Source of the DNA: Candidatus Competibacter phosphatis
Lineage (GTDB): Bacteria; Pseudomonadota; Gammaproteobacteria; Competibacterales; Competibacteraceae
Direction of reading: 5' to 3'
Assembly: GCF_012939995.1 (NCBI RefSeq)
Contig: NZ_SPMZ01000015.1
Span: forward strand, 1 to 60,380
DNA: 60,380 bases
A model generated the notes under the pieces. That model was not told the DNA's origin. It saw only the letters and a list, made by a program, of their open reading frames with translations, and made no database searches. Below are positions 42,182 through 50,625 of this stretch, one piece after another. The number at the start of each line of letters is the position of its first letter. The stretch's first letter is position 1. Both the position numbers and the translations under genes were made by a program.

Positions 42182-42237
42182 GGCGGCCTCCCGTGTTCCC
42201 TTTCGAGCCATTATACACCCAGCGGCTCCCCGGGTTA

Positions 42238-42804
42238 TTATTGCCGCCTGAACGGTAGCATCCGGTACAGAAAACGGTCGCGGTCGAACAGGTGGTGCTT
42301 GAGGCCGAGACCGACGTGCCAGGCGATGAACACCACTGCGGCGTAGCCGGCGAGAATGTGCAGCAGTCGCGCCAGCGCCGCGAGCCACTCCTGTTTACCG
42401 ATGGGATCGGGCAGTATGTAAACGCCGAACAGTTTGATCCCGTAACCGCCGGCCATCACGAACAGGTACCCACTGATCGGCAGCAGGAACATGCAACCGT
42501 ACAGCAACGTTTCGTTGCGGTGGGAAATCGCCCGCTCGGCCGGCGACAGGGTGGGCGCCCATTCCGGCAGGGGCGTGGTCTTGCGCCAGATCCACCGCGC
42601 CAGCGCCAGCGCAAGTAGCACCAGGCCGATGGATTTGTGCCAGTTATAGTAGTCGTTCGGGTTCAGACCGAACAGCGCGCTGTCCCGGCCGAGGCGCGTC
42701 ATGATGTTGGCGCTGAGGTACTGCCAGACGAACAGCAGAAATACCGCCCAATGCAGGAAGCGGGTCATCGTGCCGTATTGGTCGGCTGAATTCTTGAGCG
42801 GCAT
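42238..42804 (-). CDS. Cytochrome b561
   Basis: A 188-residue inner-membrane dihaem cytochrome of the bacterial b561 (CybB) family with four TM helices. Candidate haem ligands are His18 (RFLHW), His56 (NWHKSIG), and the later His in RLLHILAGY and FIAWHVGLGLKHH. CybB-type proteins move electrons from quinol, in some cases to superoxide. Follows the amidotransferase by 57 bases on the same strand. Confidence 0.88.
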   Translation of the reverse strand: MPLKNSADQYGTMTRFLHWAVFLLFVWQYLSANIMTRLGRDSALFGLNPNDYYNWHKSIGLVLLALALARWIWRKTTPLPEWAPTLSPAERAISHRNETLLYGCMFLLPISGYLFVMAGGYGIKLFGVYILPDPIGKQEWLAALARLLHILAGYAAVVFIAWHVGLGLKHHLFDRDRFLYRMLPFRRQ

Positions 42805-42861
42805 GACTGAATCCTCGTCGGGTGAATTTAAGGGGATGCGGAATAGCGGGTTTCCGCCACG

Positions 42862-43575
42862 CTATTCCATCGTGCCACCGACTCGCAGCCACTCGTCCAG
42901 AAAGCCATCGCACCAGCGATCCAGCGCCGCGTCGTGGCGGGCGTGGTGGCCGCGCTGTTCGATCGCCGATTGCGCGCCGGGCGCGGCCAGTTCCTTCGCC
43001 CCTTCCACCAGCCATGCATCCAGAATTTTCCGGTTCATCTCCGGGTGAAATTGCACCCCAAAGGCGTGGGTGCCGTAGCGGTAGGCTTGATGCGGGAAGC
43101 GTTCGCCGGTGGCCAGCAATTCGGCGCCGGCCGGCAGCTCGAAACCTTCGCGGTGCCAGTGATAGACGTGTAGTGGAGATTCGAACACGGTTTGGCCGGC
43201 GGCGGTGGGTTGTACCGGGAAATAGCCGATTTCCGCCAGTCCCGCCGGATGCGGTTTGACCGCCGCCCCCAGCGCTCGCGCCAGTAGTTGCGCGCCCAAG
43301 CAAATCCCCAGAAACGGGCGACCGGACGCCAATGCGGCGGGAATCCAGTCCAGTTGCGCCCGAATGCCTGGCAGCTTGTCGTCGTCGTTGGCGCTCATCG
43401 GCCCACCGAACACCACCGCTCCAGCGTAGCCGTCCATGCCGACCGGTAGCGGTTGGCCGGATTGCGGGTAGCAATAATCGGTCTGGTAGCCGCGTTCCCG
43501 CAGTTTGCGGCCACAGCGACCGGCGCCGCCGTCAGCGGTTTGCATCACCAGCAACAGACGGGGGAGTTCACTCAT
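42862..43575 (-). CDS. Class I glutamine amidotransferase
   Basis: A 237-residue stand-alone GATase1 protein, GMP-synthase-like. The nucleophile Cys lies in [10 protein letters not shown] near residue 95 and the His-x-Glu pair in FGVQFHPE near 177-179; [11 protein letters not shown] forms the oxyanion strand. Its ATG overlaps the end of the DAHP synthase gene by eight bases, so the two are coupled. The acceptor of the ammonia or the hydrolysed gamma-glutamyl compound is not known. Confidence 0.85.
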   Translation of the reverse strand: MSELPRLLLVMQTADGGAGRCGRKLRERGYQTDYCYPQSGQPLPVGMDGYAGAVVFGGPMSANDDDKLPGIRAQLDWIPAALASGRPFLGICLGAQLLARALGAAVKPHPAGLAEIGYFPVQPTAAGQTVFESPLHVYHWHREGFELPAGAELLATGERFPHQAYRYGTHAFGVQFHPEMNRKILDAWLVEGAKELAAPGAQSAIEQRGHHARHDAALDRWCDGFLDEWLRVGGTME

Positions 43576-44968
43576 CGTGCTCGTCCTTCATGGTGGCTTG
43601 TCGGTAATCCTTCAGTGTTTCGGCGATCAGAAACGCCAGTTCCAGACTCTGCGAAGCGTTCAGGCGCGGGTCACATTGGGTGTGATAGCGGTCGGCCAGA
43701 CCTTGTTCGGTGATGGCTTGGGCGCCGCCCAGACATTCGGTGACATCCTGGCCGGTCAGTTCGAAGTGCATTCCGCCAGGATAGCTACCCTCGGCGCGGT
43801 GGATGGCGAAAAAGCACCGCACTTCGTCGAGAATACGGGCAAAGGGTCGGGTTTTGTAGCCGGTGCTGGCCTCCAGGGTATTACCGTGCATCGGATCGCA
43901 GGACCAGATCACTTGTCGCCCCTCGCGCTGGACCGCGCGGATCAATGGCGGCAGGGCGGTGTCGATCCGATCCGCGCCCATGCGACTGATCAGGGTCAGC
44001 CGGCCCGGTCGGTCATCAGGGTTCAGCACGTCCAGCAGGCGTAGCAGCGTATCGGGGTCGGTGCTCGGCCCCAGCTTGAGGCCGATCGGGTTAGCGATGC
44101 CACGGGCGAATTCGACGTGGGCGCCGTCCAATTGCCGGGTGCGTTCGCCGATCCACGGCAAATGCGTCGAACCGTCGTACCATTCCCCGGTCACCGGTTC
44201 GCGCCGGGTCAGCGCCTGCTCGTAGCCCAGCAGCAGTGCCTCGTGAGAGGTGTAGAACTGCACTTGCCGCACCTGCGGGCCGGTGGCGGCGTCCAGGCCG
44301 CAGGCGCGTATGAACGCCAGCGTTTCGCTGATCCGGTCGGCGAGATCGCGGTAACGCGCGCCTTGAGGGCTGGCGCGCAGGAAATCCAGATTCCATTGCT
44401 GGACCCGGTGCAGGTCGGCGAAGCCGCCCTGCGCCAGCGCCCGCAGCAGGTTCAAGGTTGCCGCCGACTGCGAGTAGGCGCGTAGTTGCCGGCGTGGGTC
44501 GGGCCGGCGTGCTTCCGGGGTGAAATCGAGACCATTGACGATGTCGCCCCGATAACTGGGTAGCTTGACCCCGTCGCGGGTTTCGGTCGGAGCGCTGCGC
44601 GGTTTGGCGAACTGGCCCGCCATCCGCCCGACCTTGACCACCGGACAGGTGGCGGCGAAGGTCAGGACCACCGCCATTTGCAGCAGTACCCGAAAAGTAT
44701 CGGTGATGGCGCGGTCGTGAAAGTCGGCGAAGCTCTCGGCGCAGTCGCCGCCTTGCAGCAGGAACGCCCGGCCGGCGGCGACTTCGGCCAGTTGCTGGCG
44801 CAAGGTTTCGATTTCGCCGGCAAACACCAGGGGCAGCGAGTGCGCCAGCCGTTGCTCGACCTCGGCCAGCGCTGTCGGTTCATCGTAGTCCGGCAGTTGC
44901 GCCGCCGATTTATTCCGCCAGCTTGCCGGGGTCCAGGGAGGCTGGGGGTGTTGCATGAGTTGAGGCAT
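43568..44968 (-). CDS. Class II 3-deoxy-7-phosphoheptulonate (DAHP) synthase
   Basis: A 466-residue plant/AroA-II-type enzyme, the first step of the shikimate pathway (PEP plus erythrose-4-phosphate). Typical blocks are [62 protein letters not shown] and SCDPMHGNT, with metal-binding Cys, His, Glu and Asp. The start at 44968 precedes the conserved region WTPASWR; the frame is open upstream to 45160 without similarity. First gene of a run with the amidotransferase and cytochrome b561. Confidence 0.93.
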   Translation of the reverse strand: MPQLMQHPQPPWTPASWRNKSAAQLPDYDEPTALAEVEQRLAHSLPLVFAGEIETLRQQLAEVAAGRAFLLQGGDCAESFADFHDRAITDTFRVLLQMAVVLTFAATCPVVKVGRMAGQFAKPRSAPTETRDGVKLPSYRGDIVNGLDFTPEARRPDPRRQLRAYSQSAATLNLLRALAQGGFADLHRVQQWNLDFLRASPQGARYRDLADRISETLAFIRACGLDAATGPQVRQVQFYTSHEALLLGYEQALTRREPVTGEWYDGSTHLPWIGERTRQLDGAHVEFARGIANPIGLKLGPSTDPDTLLRLLDVLNPDDRPGRLTLISRMGADRIDTALPPLIRAVQREGRQVIWSCDPMHGNTLEASTGYKTRPFARILDEVRCFFAIHRAEGSYPGGMHFELTGQDVTECLGGAQAITEQGLADRYHTQCDPRLNASQSLELAFLIAETLKDYRQATMKDEHDE

Positions 44969-45158
44969 CGGTACGTCCGAAAGTTGCGTATGATTGAGTT
45001 TGCCGGTTCGAGTCGGGCGGAGGCGAACCCGGCCCGGCAAAATTAAAATAACCGTCGCGAAGGCACAATGACCCACGAACAATTTCATGGTGGTCCGATG
45101 TGACGGCCGCCAACCCGCCGGCAAAACCGCCAGCAAAAATAACCCTCGTGCGTCCATC

Positions 45159-46070
45159 ATGTTTAAGTCGTTGATCGCTTGGCATCCTTCGCCTTATCTG
45201 CTTCTGGTGCTGACCACGCTGTTTTGGTCGGGTAACTTCGTGCTGGGCCGGGCGGTGCACACGGTGTTTTCGCCGTTCACCCTGTCGTTCTGGCGCTGGG
45301 CGGTGGCGCTGGCGATCCTGCTGCCGTTCGTCTGGGGTTCGCTGAGCGAGCAGAGAGCGCTGCTGCGTCGCCACGGGCCGATTCTGCTGCTACTCAGCGT
45401 GCTCGGCGTGGTCAACTTCAATACCTTCGTCTATATCGGCCTCCAGTCCACCACCGCCACCAATGCCGTCATCATGCTGTCGATCACGCCGGTATTGATC
45501 GTGGCGCTGTCGTTCCTGCTGCTGCGTCAGACCGTGACCCGCTGGCAGGCGTTGGGCATTCTGGTATCGTTAGCGGGGGTGTTGGCGATCGTCGCTCGCG
45601 GCGATGTTCAGGCGCTGCTGATGTGGCGGATCAATGCCGGCGATCTGTGGATTCTGGCGGCGGTGGCCAGTTGGGCGCTGTATTCGGTTTGCCTGCGTTG
45701 GCGGCCGGCGGGACTCAAGCCGCTGAACTTTCAGGCCGCGACCATGGTGATCGGGATGATCGTGCTGACGCCGCTGTACGGCTGGGACTTGGCGCACGAG
45801 CGTTTTGTCGCCGTGAACACCGCGACCGTGGCCAGCATTGGGTATTTGGCGCTGTTCCCCTCGATCCTCGCCTACATCTTCTGGAATCGGGCGGTGGCGG
45901 AACTGGGCGCTAATCGCACCGGGCAATTCCTGCACCTGATGCCGGCCTTCGGCGCGGTGCTGTCGATGATCTTTCTGGGCGAACGGTTGTACGCCTTTCA
46001 CGCCGCCGGCATCGGTTTGATCGGGTTGGGGATCTGGCTGGCGACGGTGTACGGGCGGAAATCGGGTTGA
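45159..46070 (+). CDS. EamA-family (DMT superfamily) transporter
   Basis: A 303-residue protein with about ten TM helices arranged as two EamA repeats (about residues 10-140 and 155-295). Family marks are [12 protein letters not shown] in helix 1 and the end-of-repeat [20 protein letters not shown]. Members export amino acids and other metabolites; the substrate cannot be told. Divergent from the DAHP synthase gene, with about 190 bases between the two starts. Confidence 0.88.
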   Translation: MFKSLIAWHPSPYLLLVLTTLFWSGNFVLGRAVHTVFSPFTLSFWRWAVALAILLPFVWGSLSEQRALLRRHGPILLLLSVLGVVNFNTFVYIGLQSTTATNAVIMLSITPVLIVALSFLLLRQTVTRWQALGILVSLAGVLAIVARGDVQALLMWRINAGDLWILAAVASWALYSVCLRWRPAGLKPLNFQAATMVIGMIVLTPLYGWDLAHERFVAVNTATVASIGYLALFPSILAYIFWNRAVAELGANRTGQFLHLMPAFGAVLSMIFLGERLYAFHAAGIGLIGLGIWLATVYGRKSG

Positions 46071-46114
46071 GAAGGATGAGTGTCGTTTCCTTGGGGTCCG
46101 ATGGGAAAAATTCG

Positions 46115-46148
46115 CCCGTCGCGGCTGAGTCGGTTTTCCCGCGATGGG
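46115..46148 (+). other. Imperfect hairpin after the EamA transporter
   Basis: CCCGTCGCGG (46115-46124) and CCGCGATGGG (46139-46148) pair over 10 bp with one G-T. No U-tract follows. It lies 45 bases after the stop and may mark the transcript end. Confidence 0.3.
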
Positions 46149-46210
46149 TGGCGAAGCGCGGCGCTGGGTTCGCGCGATGCAGCCGTGGAATCGTGTCGGA
46201 GCCGCGCAAT

Positions 46211-46257
46211 TCGACAGCCACTCAGGTGGAAACTATAGTAACCCAGTAGTAACCCAG
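46211..46257 (+). promoter_or_regulatory. pgi promoter with an 11-bp tandem repeat at the start site
   Basis: TCGACA (46211-46216), 17-base spacer, TATAGT (46234-46239). TAGTAACCCAG is exactly repeated at 46236-46246 and 46247-46257, spanning the -10 and probable +1. The leader to the pgi ATG is about 108 bases. Confidence 0.55.
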
Positions 46258-46354
46258 GGGTTCCGTCGGCGACGGTGTGCGTCCTCAGCCGGCGGCCGAC
46301 CCGGTTCTGCATCTTCATCCGGTTTCGTCAGCACTTCACATAAGGAAGCTGTCC

Positions 46355-47995
46355 ATGTCCGTTCCCAGCAATCTGCCGGCCTGGCAAGAACTGAAAGCCC
46401 ATCATGCCGCTATCGCCGATCTGCATTTGCGTGATTTATTCGCCACCGACCCGGGGCGTTTCGCCAAGTTCTCCCGGCGGTTCGGCGATCTGCTGGTCGA
46501 TTTTTCCAAGCACCGCATCACCGAGGAAACCTTGCGCCTGTTGGCCGAGTTGGCCCGTCAGGCGGGAGTACCCGCCTGGGCCGAGCGGATGGGCAACGGC
46601 GAGATGATCAACCACACCGAACGCCGCTCCGTGCTGCATGTCGCCCTGCGCAACCGCGGCAACCGGCCGATCCTCGTCAACGGGCAGGACGTGATGCCGG
46701 GCGTGAACGAGGTGCTGGAGCACATGCGCAAGTTCTCCGAGCAGGTTCGGCGCGGCAAGTGGCGTGGCCACACCGGCAAGCGCATCCGCGATGTGGTCAA
46801 CATCGGCATCGGCGGTTCCGATCTCGGGCCGAAGATGGTTTGCCAGGCGCTGGAGCCCTACGGCGATCCGACCTTGCGGATGCACTTCGTCTCCAACGTA
46901 GACGGCGCGCACATCAGCCATGTGCTGGCTGATTGCGATCCGGAAAGTACGCTGTTCATCGTCGCCTCCAAGACCTTCACCACCCAGGAGACCATGACTA
47001 ATGCGCATACCGCCCGCGCCTGGTTGATCAAGGAATTGGGCGACGAGTCGGCGGTGGCCAAGCACTTCGTGGCGGTGTCCACCAATGCCGCCGGAGTGAG
47101 CAAGTTCGGTATCGATACCGCCAACATGTTCGAGTTCTGGGATTGGGTCGGCGGGCGCTATTCGCTGTGGTCGGCCATCGGCCTGCCGATCATGGTCTAT
47201 CTCGGCGTGGAGCACTTTACCGAGCTGCTCGAAGGCGCGCACGAGATGGACGAGCACTTCCGCACCGCGCCGCCGGAGGAAAATCTACCGATGATCCTGG
47301 CGCTGCTCGGTGTCTGGTACATCGACTTTTTCGGCGCCGACAGCCAGGTGACGCTGGTTTACGACGATTATCTGCGCTCGTTGCCCGACTATCTGCAACA
47401 ACTGGACATGGAGAGCAACGGCAAGTCCATCGACCGGGACGGTCAGGCGGTTCAGGTCAAGACCGGCCCGATTCTATGGGGCGGTTTGGGGAACAACGGT
47501 CAGCATGCGTTCTACCAACTGCTGCATCAGGGGACGCATCTGGTGCCGGCGGATTTTCTCGCCCCCGCGCACAGCCCGAATCCCATTGGCGACCATCATC
47601 CGATTCTGCTGGCCAACTGTCTGGCGCAGGCCGAGGCGCTGATGGTGGGCAAGACCGAGGCGCAGGCCCGCGCCGAACTGGAAAAGCAGGGATTGAGCGG
47701 CGAGGCGCTGGAGCAGTTGTTGCCTTATAAAGTTTTCCCCGGCAACCGGCCGAGCACCAGCCTGTTCTATCATCGCCTGACTCCGCGGGTGCTGGGCGCG
47801 CTGCTGGCGCTGTACGAGCATAAGGTGTTCACTCAGGGCGTGATCTGGAACATCAATTCCTTCGATCAATGGGGTGTGGAGTTGGGCAAGCAACTGGCCA
47901 ACGCCATCCTGCCGGAGTTGAAGGGCGAGCGGCCGGCGGCCGGTCACGATGCATCGACTCTTGGCCTGATCAACTTCTGCCACGAGGAGAATTGA
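46355..47995 (+). CDS. pgi: Glucose-6-phosphate isomerase
   Basis: A 546-residue glycolytic isomerase interconverting glucose-6-phosphate and fructose-6-phosphate. Blocks [39 protein letters not shown] and the C-terminal [13 protein letters not shown] (catalytic Lys region) match the family. AAGGAAG precedes the ATG at 46355. Monocistronic by context: promoter upstream and a strong hairpin five-to-eight bases after the stop. Confidence 0.97.
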   Translation: MSVPSNLPAWQELKAHHAAIADLHLRDLFATDPGRFAKFSRRFGDLLVDFSKHRITEETLRLLAELARQAGVPAWAERMGNGEMINHTERRSVLHVALRNRGNRPILVNGQDVMPGVNEVLEHMRKFSEQVRRGKWRGHTGKRIRDVVNIGIGGSDLGPKMVCQALEPYGDPTLRMHFVSNVDGAHISHVLADCDPESTLFIVASKTFTTQETMTNAHTARAWLIKELGDESAVAKHFVAVSTNAAGVSKFGIDTANMFEFWDWVGGRYSLWSAIGLPIMVYLGVEHFTELLEGAHEMDEHFRTAPPEENLPMILALLGVWYIDFFGADSQVTLVYDDYLRSLPDYLQQLDMESNGKSIDRDGQAVQVKTGPILWGGLGNNGQHAFYQLLHQGTHLVPADFLAPAHSPNPIGDHHPILLANCLAQAEALMVGKTEAQARAELEKQGLSGEALEQLLPYKVFPGNRPSTSLFYHRLTPRVLGALLALYEHKVFTQGVIWNINSFDQWGVELGKQLANAILPELKGERPAAGHDASTLGLINFCHEEN

Positions 47996-48002
47996 TGTTC
48001 GT

Positions 48003-48026
48003 GGGGCGGCGTTAATACGCCGCCCC
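48003..48026 (+). terminator. Perfect 10-bp hairpin just after pgi
   Basis: GGGGCGGCGT (48003-48012), TAAT, ACGCCGCCCC (48017-48026) make a perfect stem starting eight bases after the pgi stop. No U-tract follows, so it may be a 3' stabiliser or Rho-assisted end rather than a classical terminator. Confidence 0.5.
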
Positions 48027-48117
48027 AGTCATTGGCGCGATGAATCGCCGCATTGACTCCGACCAAGGGCGGCCGGGATTTGCAGTCCAGATCACGCGGG
48101 TTGACCGCGCGGCTGGG

Positions 48118-48282
48118 TTAGTAAGACTTTTTCTGCTCGGCCTTGCGTTCGATGGCCTGCCCGGCGGACTTCAGATCCTGACCGGCCCCCTTGACGGTGT
48201 TGCAGCCGCTCAGACCAGCGCCGGTCAGGCACAGGGATGCGGCGAATAACCACAGGATCAAACTGGTGGGTTTATGCTTCAT
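48118..48282 (-). CDS. Entericidin A/B-family lipoprotein
   Basis: A 54-residue lipoprotein. After a signal peptide (SLILWLFAASLCLTGAG) the lipobox LSGC gives the lipidated Cys, followed by NTVKGAGQDLKSAGQAI, the entericidin signature. In E. coli EcnA/EcnB form an antidote-toxin pair affecting stationary-phase lysis; many bacteria carry one entericidin whose role is unclear. The start at 48282 follows GAGAGA; an in-frame ATG upstream at 48309 is less likely. No partner entericidin is seen. Confidence 0.85.
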   Translation of the reverse strand: MKHKPTSLILWLFAASLCLTGAGLSGCNTVKGAGQDLKSAGQAIERKAEQKKSY

Positions 48283-48440
48283 GGGCTGGATCTCTCGATG
48301 CATTTGCATAACTAGCGAACAACTGGTTTACGGGTCGCTCCGGGCCACCGGTGATGGCGAGGTGAATAACTTGGTGCGATCGCTCCCGCCGTGATTGCGC
48401 GCGACCGCGCGGTGCATGAACCTCCCAGCGCTTTGGGTGC

Positions 48441-48468
48441 TGACGATGACGTATGATGCTTTTATACT
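48441..48468 (+). promoter_or_regulatory. Possible promoter of the YdcH-family gene
   Basis: TGACGA (48441-48446), 16-base spacer, TATACT (48463-48468). This AT-rich patch lies 59 bases before the ydcH-like start and is followed by a good AGGAGG. Weak -35. Confidence 0.35.
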
Positions 48469-48526
48469 CAACTTTCACCAAACGTTCATCTGTCCACAAT
48501 AAAACCATGATCAGGAGGACAACCCG

Positions 48527-48787
48527 ATGCTTGGAGAGAGCCACGATCTGTTCCACGAATTCCCCGAATACAAGGATCGCATCGCCGAGTTGAAGGCCGC
48601 CGATTCCAGGTTTGCCGAGCTATACGACGAGTATCATGTGGTCAACGGCGAAGTGGAACGTATCGAGTTGCAGATCGAGACACCTTCGGACTTCTACACG
48701 GAAGACCTCAAAAAGCAAAGGCTGCATCTGAAAGACGAGATTTATACGATTTTGCGTAGGATGGCGCAGGCGCGGGCATCGGCCTGA
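48527..48787 (+). CDS. YdcH-family protein (DUF465)
   Basis: An 86-residue helical-hairpin protein. HDLFHEFPEYKDRIAELK, then FAELYDEYHVVNGEV and LKKQRLHLKDEIYTILRR, are the family blocks. AGGAGG precedes the ATG. Function unknown; widespread in proteobacteria. The 183 bases after it contain nothing I recognise. Confidence 0.88.
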   Translation: MLGESHDLFHEFPEYKDRIAELKAADSRFAELYDEYHVVNGEVERIELQIETPSDFYTEDLKKQRLHLKDEIYTILRRMAQARASA

Positions 48788-48970
48788 CGCTGTTTGCCGG
48801 GATCGACGGGGGCCGGGCGTTGCCGCAATGTTCGGCACCCTCGTTTTGACAGGATCGTCGATCCGATCGGCGTACCCTTTTTTCCCAGTCGTCCGTTCCT
48901 CACCTCCGAGGGCCGGGTTGCCCACCGTACCGGCAACGGTATCGCCCATCAGTTTCCCTTGTCTTGAAAA

Positions 48971-49345
48971 TCAAACGGTCGGCGGGTCATCGGTCGGGTT
49001 GGGCGTTTGCGGCGGGATAGCTGCCGCTGGATCGGTGCGGGCGGCTTTGGTCCGAGCGCGGCGAAGCCGTCCGGTGGAGATGCCGGCTTCGGACAAAACG
49101 GACGACAAGCCTCGGACGGAAAGCGCTGGCGAGCTGTTTTCCGTCACCGAACCGGCGCGGGTCCGCCGCAGCCAAGCAAGTACCCGGCGTTCCACGGCAT
49201 CCTGACCGGCCGGCGGCAGATCCCGATAAATCACAGCTCCCACGCCCAGCAACAGGGTCAGCCCGCCCAGAAAAGAGACCAGCGGTTGCATGAAGGCGAT
49301 CGCCGACAGGGCCAGTAACAAGAACAGGATATGCCGGATCTTCAA
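48971..49345 (-). CDS. Small membrane protein linked to the PP2C phosphatase
   Basis: A 124-residue protein with a hydrophobic hairpin at the N-terminus (two TM helices, about residues 4-20 and 22-40) and a polar Arg/Ala/Pro-rich cytoplasmic tail. It starts 22 bases after the phosphatase stop on the same strand, so it is probably co-transcribed. I do not recognise a family; its job may be to place the phosphatase or its targets at the membrane (inference). Confidence 0.6.
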   Translation of the reverse strand: MKIRHILFLLLALSAIAFMQPLVSFLGGLTLLLGVGAVIYRDLPPAGQDAVERRVLAWLRRTRAGSVTENSSPALSVRGLSSVLSEAGISTGRLRRARTKAARTDPAAAIPPQTPNPTDDPPTV

Positions 49346-49367
49346 GCGTGAGTCCTCGATGCGGTGG

Positions 49368-50435
49368 TCAGGGTTGACTTGGTGGACGCTGGGTCTGGGA
49401 GGGTTTGCGAACCAGGATAACCGTGCAGTTATCGTCGGGCAGGCTGCGCTGCTGGCGAATGGTTTCGGCCAGGACCTCCAGCAACTCGTCCATCAGCTCC
49501 TCCAAAGGCCGTTGCGGCTGCGCCAGCAGCGCCGGCCAACGCTGAATGAAAGCCTGCGGGCTGCTCAAGTGCCAGAGGCCGTCGCTGGCGATCAGGTAAA
49601 TCCAGCCCGGTTCCAGCGTCAGCATGCGACGGTCGCCCAGGCCGCGTAGAAAAAGAGGCAAATTACCTTCATGCAGCTCGTACAGCTCGGCGTCGATAGT
49701 CTCCGCGTAAAGATGCGGCACGCCTAGGGTACTGCCGAGAATGAACGCCTGACTGATTTGGGAGCTGGTTTGAATGTGGACCTGTTGGAGCCACTGAGCG
49801 CCATTCAGCAGGCCGAGCATCGCCAGGTGAGTGGCCGGGACGTGATCCACGGTCAAACACTGGACTCGATGCTCGTCGATGGCGTACAGCCGCGAGTCGC
49901 CGACGTGAAACAGCATGGCGGGACCTTGACGAGGGATTTCCAGCAGCACCAGGGTGCAGCCGGTTTCCAGTCCCGCCGTGTGGAATTCCTGATAAAGCCG
50001 CTGGTGCAGGGCGTTAAGGGTTTCGGAGAGCTGGACAAGATCGGTGGCGGCTGGCAGGCCAAGCAGCCCTTCGATGACTTTCTCGGCGGCCTCCCGGCCG
50101 TGGCTGTGACCGCCCATGCCGTCGAGCACGGCGAGCCGCCGGTGTCCGGTTGGCCAATCGGCCAGCCGCAGTTGGGTTTCCTGTTCGTGCCACAGCAGGC
50201 GAGCCTGGCCCACGCTGTCCACGATCAGAAAATTATCCTGGTTTTCACGGCGACCGTGACCGGTCGGCGAAAGCAGCGAGCGCACGGCGATTTCCAACGA
50301 GGCATCGTCCTGGAGGGCCGCTTCCTCCGAAAGCGCCCCGGAATCGAATTCTCTCTTGGAAGTTACATTGTCCGGTAACGGCTGGTTGTGGGCGTTGGCC
50401 GGATTCGGGATGGTGGGGTCGGTGTGAGTGCGCAT
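49368..50435 (-). CDS. PP2C-family serine/threonine phosphatase
   Basis: A 355-residue PPM/PP2C phosphatase. An N-terminal low-complexity stretch of about 65 residues is followed by the catalytic domain: GRRENQDNF (metal Asp), AVLDGMGGHSHG (metal Asp-Gly), GCTLVLL, FHVGDSRLYAI, LIASDGLWHL and DDNCTVILV. All metal-binding Asp look intact. It faces away from the pseudokinase-FGE gene across a shared 190-base intergenic region and is the natural antagonist of the Ser/Thr kinase at 57081. Confidence 0.9.
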   Translation of the reverse strand: MRTHTDPTIPNPANAHNQPLPDNVTSKREFDSGALSEEAALQDDASLEIAVRSLLSPTGHGRRENQDNFLIVDSVGQARLLWHEQETQLRLADWPTGHRRLAVLDGMGGHSHGREAAEKVIEGLLGLPAATDLVQLSETLNALHQRLYQEFHTAGLETGCTLVLLEIPRQGPAMLFHVGDSRLYAIDEHRVQCLTVDHVPATHLAMLGLLNGAQWLQQVHIQTSSQISQAFILGSTLGVPHLYAETIDAELYELHEGNLPLFLRGLGDRRMLTLEPGWIYLIASDGLWHLSSPQAFIQRWPALLAQPQRPLEELMDELLEVLAETIRQQRSLPDDNCTVILVRKPSQTQRPPSQP

Positions 50436-50532
50436 CTGTAGGCAGGGTCGGTCATGGATAAGGGCATCGCCACAGGTATGTTAAACCCCCGCGCGATGGA
50501 ACCCCATGGAATCTCTTGGCGAGTGGCGTCAG

Positions 50533-50558
50533 CTAGTTTCATCATTCTGCTAAACTAG
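50533..50558. promoter_or_regulatory. AT-rich inverted repeat in the divergent PP2C / pseudokinase control region
   Basis: CTAGTTT (50533-50539) and AAACTAG (50552-50558) are exact inverted copies 12 bases apart in an AT-rich patch, 68 bases before the pseudokinase ATG. TATAGT at 50573-50578 and AATAAT at 50561-50566 could serve as -10 elements, without a clear -35. Possible operator for both directions. Confidence 0.4.
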
Positions 50559-50625
50559 ACAATAATGCAGTTTATAGTCGCCAATTCAAACACATCTTCA
50601 GAATCGCACGGCGAATCCGTAGCTT

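Noticed and set aside
41922..42218. Alternative 98-residue minus-strand frame near the Nudix gene
   Set aside because: Arg/Pro-rich shadow; the neighbouring frame starting at 42181 has a good ribosome-binding site and ordinary composition.
44969..45160. N-terminal extension of the class II DAHP synthase to 45160
   Set aside because: No similarity to the family and it runs over the divergent transporter's leader; the start at 44968 precedes the conserved domain.
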